From NCBI GenBank assembly GCA_028687585.1, contig JAQTZV010000024.1, positions 1 to 64,000 on the forward strand: 64,000 bases of DNA, read 5' to 3'. Positions 60,551 through 64,000 of the stretch are shown in pieces; positions within the stretch are counted from its first letter, which is position 1, and each line of letters begins with the position of its first letter. The translations under genes were made by a program, and so were the position numbers. The notes under the pieces were generated by a model that worked only from the letters and a program-made list of their open reading frames with translations, searched no databases and was not told the origin of the DNA. This DNA comes from Desulfuromonadaceae bacterium (lineage in GTDB: Bacteria > Desulfobacterota > Desulfuromonadia > Geobacterales > Pseudopelobacteraceae).

Positions 60551-62732
60551 CCCGAACATCTCCAAATCGCCGGAGTTTTTAGAGGAACGGGTCAGGTATC
60601 TTGAAGAGTCCAACCGGCGTTTCATGTCGATCCTTGAAATGCTGGCCTCCAGTAGTGAATTTCAGAGTGATCTCAGCCGTGCCAGGGATGGGGAGGCGAT
60701 TTTCAAAGCGACTGCCAGTCAGTTACGGCGGATTTTTTCGTTCCACTCCATGGGATTTCTTGATAGTCGCCCCGACGGCAGTTTTGAATTGGTGGTGACC
60801 GACCCTGTTGAGGCCCAGGACACCCTGCAAGCTCTGGTTGAGGCACGGATGATGGACGGCACTTTTGCCTGGGCGCTCAACCGCAACCAGGCCGTCCTTG
60901 TCCCGACAGAAACGGGAGAGACTCTTCTGCTGCAGGTTGTTGCCACCCAGTCCCGCGTTCGGGGAATGTTTACCGGTACGCTGCCGGGCAGTTCTGCCGC
61001 ATTGGATGCCGCCTCGCTGAACGCCCTTTCAATAGTTATGTATACCTGCGCCTACGCTCTGGAGAGCGCATTTTTATACGGGATGCTGCATGATCATACC
61101 CAGCATCTGGAAGAGCGGGTGCAGATGAGGACCCGTGATCTGGAAGAGGCCCGTCGGGAGGCAGAGGCGGCGAGCCTCGCCAAAAGTGATTTTCTGGCCA
61201 ACATGAGTCATGAGATCCGTACACCCATGAACGGGGTGATGGGCATGACCGAGTTGATGCTGAAAGGGGGGCTTACTCCGCAGAAAGAAAAATTGTATCT
61301 GGGTGCCATCAAGGATTCTGCCGATAGCCTGATGATGATCATTAACGACATCCTGGACTTCTCCAAGATTGAAGCCGGCAAATTCACACTGGAAAAAACT
61401 TCGTTCAGCCTCCGCGATGTTGTTGAACGCTCTCTGAGCGTGCTGCAGATGAGGGCTGAGGAAAAGGGGCTCACGATAACGTGCCGTGTTGATTCTGCTG
61501 TGCCGCTTTGTCTGGTAGGGGATCAGGGACGACTGCGCCAGGTCTTGACCAACCTGGTGGGAAATGCGATCAAGTTTTGCCAGCAGGGACAGATCTCTGT
61601 TGAAGTTGGCCTGGTCTCCCTGGAGAGAGATGATGCCGTTCTGCATATTCGTGTTACTGATGCCGGCATTGGCATTGCGGAGGAGGCCTGTCAGCGGATT
61701 TTTAACCAGTTTGAACAGGCCGACGGTTCTACCACAAGAAAATTCGGCGGGACCGGGCTTGGTCTGGCCATCTGCAGGAAACTGGTAGCGTTGATGGATG
61801 GAACCATATGGGTGGAGAGTGAGCTCGGAGTGGGGAGTTGCTTTCATTTTACGGCTCACTTCCAGTTGGGAAACGGAGAAATACCGTTGACGGGCAAAGA
61901 TACCGCTTTGACTCCCCGTCAACTCTGGCAGGCTCCATTGACTATTCTTCTCGCAGATGATGTTGAAATAAACCGTCTCCTGGTGCAGGCAATTCTGGAG
62001 CCCTACGGCCACCAGATCATCTGTGCGGAAGATGGGAGGAAGGCGCTTGAAGCATATGAATCGAAGTCGTTCGATATCGTATTGATGGATATTCAGATGC
62101 CGGAGATGGATGGGCTGCAGGCTACCCGGGCAATCCGGGAATACGAACGTGCCAAGGGACGGAACAGGGCTGTGCCGGTCGTGGCCATGACCGCTTTTGC
62201 AGGGAACGAGGATCGCCAGGTCTGTCTTGATGCCGGGATGGATGATTACCTGACCAAACCGATCAAGGCAGTCGAGTTGATACAGCTGTTGCATAACATA
62301 TTCAGGCACCAGACAATATATGATGTGACTCCGACAGGGTCCGCTCCGGTGGCATTAGCGCTGAATGAGTGTACGGAGAGTACGGCTGTTTTTGATCGAA
62401 ACGAGCTGCTGGAAAGGCTTGGAGGACGATCAGAGATGATTCCCCGCTTTGTAAACCTTTTTTACAAAGGGGTTTTGCCGCAGATGGAGGGGTTGGGCAT
62501 GGCGCTGTCGGCGAAGGATGTGGACGAAGTACGGCGGTATGCCCATGGCATAAAGGGATCGGCTGGGAATATCGCTGCTCTGCGGATGCATCAGGTTGCT
62601 GCGATGATGGAAAAAACGGCCGGAGAAGGCGATTTGACGGAGGCGCAACAGCTGTTTGCCCTGCTGCAGATTGAATGTCGGGCGTTTTTTGCGGTTGTTG
62701 GTGCTTTGGGGCTTGTCAGCGATGCTCAATGA
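60543..62732 (+). CDS. Hybrid sensor histidine kinase with receiver and Hpt
   Basis: This 729-residue protein combines, in order, an N-terminal GAF-like sensor region (to about 190), a coiled coil, HisKA with His223 ([15 protein letters not shown]), HATPase with NAIKF, DAGIGI and GGTGLGLAI, a receiver with Asp516 ([11 protein letters not shown]), and a C-terminal Hpt with His668 ([13 protein letters not shown]). There are no membrane helices, so it senses a cytoplasmic signal. Two ATGs (60540, 60543) follow AGGAGGGG; the second has better spacing. It overlaps the HDOD gene by 8 bases. Confidence 0.93.
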   Translation: MIDPNISKSPEFLEERVRYLEESNRRFMSILEMLASSSEFQSDLSRARDGEAIFKATASQLRRIFSFHSMGFLDSRPDGSFELVVTDPVEAQDTLQALVEARMMDGTFAWALNRNQAVLVPTETGETLLLQVVATQSRVRGMFTGTLPGSSAALDAASLNALSIVMYTCAYALESAFLYGMLHDHTQHLEERVQMRTRDLEEARREAEAASLAKSDFLANMSHEIRTPMNGVMGMTELMLKGGLTPQKEKLYLGAIKDSADSLMMIINDILDFSKIEAGKFTLEKTSFSLRDVVERSLSVLQMRAEEKGLTITCRVDSAVPLCLVGDQGRLRQVLTNLVGNAIKFCQQGQISVEVGLVSLERDDAVLHIRVTDAGIGIAEEACQRIFNQFEQADGSTTRKFGGTGLGLAICRKLVALMDGTIWVESELGVGSCFHFTAHFQLGNGEIPLTGKDTALTPRQLWQAPLTILLADDVEINRLLVQAILEPYGHQIICAEDGRKALEAYESKSFDIVLMDIQMPEMDGLQATRAIREYERAKGRNRAVPVVAMTAFAGNEDRQVCLDAGMDDYLTKPIKAVELIQLLHNIFRHQTIYDVTPTGSAPVALALNECTESTAVFDRNELLERLGGRSEMIPRFVNLFYKGVLPQMEGLGMALSAKDVDEVRRYAHGIKGSAGNIAALRMHQVAAMMEKTAGEGDLTEAQQLFALLQIECRAFFAVVGALGLVSDAQ

Positions 62733-62755
62733 ACGCTATTGGAGGTGGGAATAAG

Positions 62756-63163
62756 ATGCAATGTCTGGTTGTTGATGATGATGAACTGGGGCGTGAGCTT
62801 ATAGCTCAGTATCTAACAGGGGTCGCTACATGCGATATGGCGGAAAACGGATTGCAGGCGGTAGAGATGTTTCGAAGCGCGTTCGAGGGGGGCAACCCGT
62901 ATGATTTTATAATTCTGGATATTGTAATGCCCGGGATGGACGGCAATATTGCAGCAAAAGAGATCCGGCTGATCGAGAAGGAATGGGGTGTCGCGATAAA
63001 CGATGGGGTGGATATCATTGTTCTTTCCTCCTTGAATACCCCCGGTGATGTGATCCAGTCCTTTGTCTCTGCCAAATCGGCTGCACATCTGGTAAAGCCG
63101 GTGCAGCCCGACAAACTGCTCTCAACATTACGCAAGCTGGGAATCTACAAACAGTTGCAATGA
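62756..63163 (+). CDS. Single-domain response regulator
   Basis: This 135-residue receiver has the acidic pair VVDDDE, the phosphoacceptor Asp55 (ILDIVMPGMDG), a switch Ser (IIVLSSLN) and Lys in LVKPVQPDKL. It has no output domain, as in CheY-like proteins. The ATG at 62756 follows GGAGGTGGG; the open frame from 62675 overlaps the kinase gene and is not used. It is the likely target of the Hpt domain encoded next door. Asp-Gly-Asn (MDGNIAAKEIR) and a long loop (EKEWGVAINDGVDI) resemble receivers acting in phosphorelays. Confidence 0.9.
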   Translation: MQCLVVDDDELGRELIAQYLTGVATCDMAENGLQAVEMFRSAFEGGNPYDFIILDIVMPGMDGNIAAKEIRLIEKEWGVAINDGVDIIVLSSLNTPGDVIQSFVSAKSAAHLVKPVQPDKLLSTLRKLGIYKQLQ

Positions 63164-63234
63164 TACGGTTTGCTGTGCTAGAAATAGTGCCCGTTCACAA
63201 AATATTCTGATACAACGATAAAAGGGAGTCCGCC

Positions 63235-63480
63235 ATGTCCACTAACAACGATAATGCCGCTGCTGCTGTGATCGCTTTTGTATCCGGTGCCGTAATTGGC
63301 GCCGCTGCTGCTCTGCTGCTTGCCCCGGCGCCTGGCCGTGAAATACGCGGGAAACTCACTGACCTGGGAGAGACCGCTGCCGAACGCGTGAGACGCCTTG
63401 CCCGCGAAGCGAAATTCAGAGCTTCATCCAAAACCAAGGGCGCTGATTATGAGTATGATGGCGGAGACGCCTGGATTTAA
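63235..63480 (+). CDS. YtxH-domain protein (second)
   Basis: This 81-residue protein has the YtxH layout: a small-residue membrane helix (AAVIAFVSGAVIGAAAALLLAPAPGREIRG) and a basic helical tail (AERVRRLAREAKFRASS). It is shorter than the copy at 42159 and ends with an acidic YEYDGGDAWI. AAGGGAG lies before the ATG. It appears to stand alone between the receiver and queF. Function unknown. Confidence 0.8.
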   Translation: MSTNNDNAAAAVIAFVSGAVIGAAAALLLAPAPGREIRGKLTDLGETAAERVRRLAREAKFRASSKTKGADYEYDGGDAWI

Positions 63481-63615
63481 CTACCAGGTGGAACTGAAAT
63501 TTCCAGCGCTCTGGAACTCCCGCCAGATTTTCCGGCGCGAGTGGTAGTTCACTCGCCTGTTGTTACCGATGAATCCCCCGTAGTATGTTTAATAAGCAAT
63601 CAGGGATGTGATTGA

Positions 63616-64000
63616 ATGGAATTACACAATAAACTGAAATCTCTTGGCTCCGGCGCGACCATCTACAATTATGACAAGCCTGACGCCGCTCTGCTGGAGT
63701 CATTTCCCAACCCGTTCGCCAAACAGGAACTAAATCCGGTTGGGGCTGTCGGCACAATCCATATAGAATGCCCCGAATTTACCAGTCTCTGCCCGCTGAC
63801 CGGCCAACCCGACTTTGCAAAAATCGTCATCGATTATCAGCCGCATCAGCTCTGTGTCGAGAGTAAAAGTCTGAAGCTGTATCTCGGTTCGTTCCGCATG
63901 CATGGCGATTTCCATGAATCCTGCGTTAGCCGCATCTGTAATGATCTGGTACAATTGCTCCAACCTGTCTGGCTGACGGTGCGTGGTGAGTTCACGCCGC
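63616..64000 (+). CDS. queF: 7-cyano-7-deazaguanine reductase QueF (5' part)
   Basis: The visible 128 residues match type I (YkvM-like) QueF, which reduces preQ0 to preQ1 with NADPH for queuosine tRNA modification. The nucleophile Cys59 ([15 protein letters not shown]), Asp66 and the signature [15 protein letters not shown] are present. The gene runs off the window. No preQ1 riboswitch is recognised in the 135 bases before it, which instead hold a short CTACCA...TGGTAG inverted repeat (63481-63550). Confidence 0.92.
   Translation, partial: MELHNKLKSLGSGATIYNYDKPDAALLESFPNPFAKQELNPVGAVGTIHIECPEFTSLCPLTGQPDFAKIVIDYQPHQLCVESKSLKLYLGSFRMHGDFHESCVSRICNDLVQLLQPVWLTVRGEFTP

Noticed and set aside
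63481..63615. preQ1 riboswitch before queF
   Set aside because: The short hairpin and A-rich pseudoknot tail of known preQ1 classes are not visible.
1..64000. CRISPR arrays, rRNA, tRNA or replication origin
   Set aside because: No regularly spaced direct repeats with unique spacers, no rRNA-like conserved blocks, no cloverleafs and no DnaA-box clusters were found by reading; the only regular direct repeat is the three-copy promoter array at 21527.

Overview
The window looks like a chromosome segment of a Geobacter-like bacterium (Geobacterales/Desulfuromonadia). I infer this from the mix of genes: a monohaem c-type cytochrome and a cupredoxin with signal peptides, RNase Y in a Gram-negative setting (an LPS heptose epimerase gene is present), several chemotaxis, PilZ, HDOD and hybrid-kinase signalling genes, a roadblock-domain protein between smc and ftsY, a B12-dependent mutase subunit with MeaB, and base composition a little above 50% GC. 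No rRNA, tRNA or CRISPR array was seen.

Layout. (1) 0.2-2.7 kb: a kup remnant and a minus-strand redox operon (tiny exported peptide, WrbA, cytochrome c, cupredoxin, b561-like membrane protein). (2) 3.2-6.7 kb: a decaying type I restriction-modification locus (hsdM tail, hsdS lacking its second recognition domain, a DUF4143 ATPase, frameshifted and truncated hsdR) joined to a dead SpoIIAA-like gene. (3) 6.8-21.5 kb: conserved plus-strand housekeeping genes: smc, roadblock, ftsY, zapB-like, zapA, a structured RNA candidate, 5-formyltetrahydrofolate cyclo-ligase, rny, ymdB-like, tyrS, prmA, rsmE, zinc-ribbon protein, mutL. (4) 21.5-30.8 kb: an accessory island between mutL and miaA: a second DUF4143 ATPase with an iterated operator-like promoter, a DUF2971 protein, a 1633-residue type ISP restriction enzyme, a PIN-like protein, and relics of rhuM and a FitAB/VapBC module. 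(5) 30.8-33.3 kb: miaA, hfq and a PDZ/radical-SAM protein. (6) 33.5-39.3 kb: chemotaxis genes (two cheW, one intact and one deleted receptor), an MgtC-like protein and small relics. (7) 39.7-46.7 kb, minus strand: TPR protein, lytic transglycosylase, YtxH/DUF948, meaB, hicAB and a 728-residue protein I do not recognise. (8) 46.8-51.2 kb, minus strand: a dead parDE-like module carrying a REP-type insertion, then cbiM-cbiN-cbiQ-cbiO-hldD behind a cobalamin riboswitch with its own terminator. (9) 51.3-55.3 kb: an orphan tungstate-type permease, a sirtuin, and an acyl-CoA/B12 group (two enoyl-CoA hydratases, a B12-binding mutase subunit, cobO). (10) 55.5-64 kb: large NAD-glutamate dehydrogenase, a PilZ-HDOD-hybrid kinase-receiver signalling cluster, YtxH and the start of queF.

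How the parts fit. Cobalt import, CobO, MeaB and the mutase subunit form a B12 theme spread over 43-55 kb. Most accessory DNA is decaying: at least ten relics share the window with four families of dispersed palindromic repeats. The most interesting leads are the mutL-miaA defence island with its PIN-like gene and 22-bp-phased promoter repeats, the three-way-junction RNA between zapA and the cyclo-ligase gene, the placement of the LPS gene hldD under a B12 riboswitch, and predicted leaderless transcripts.
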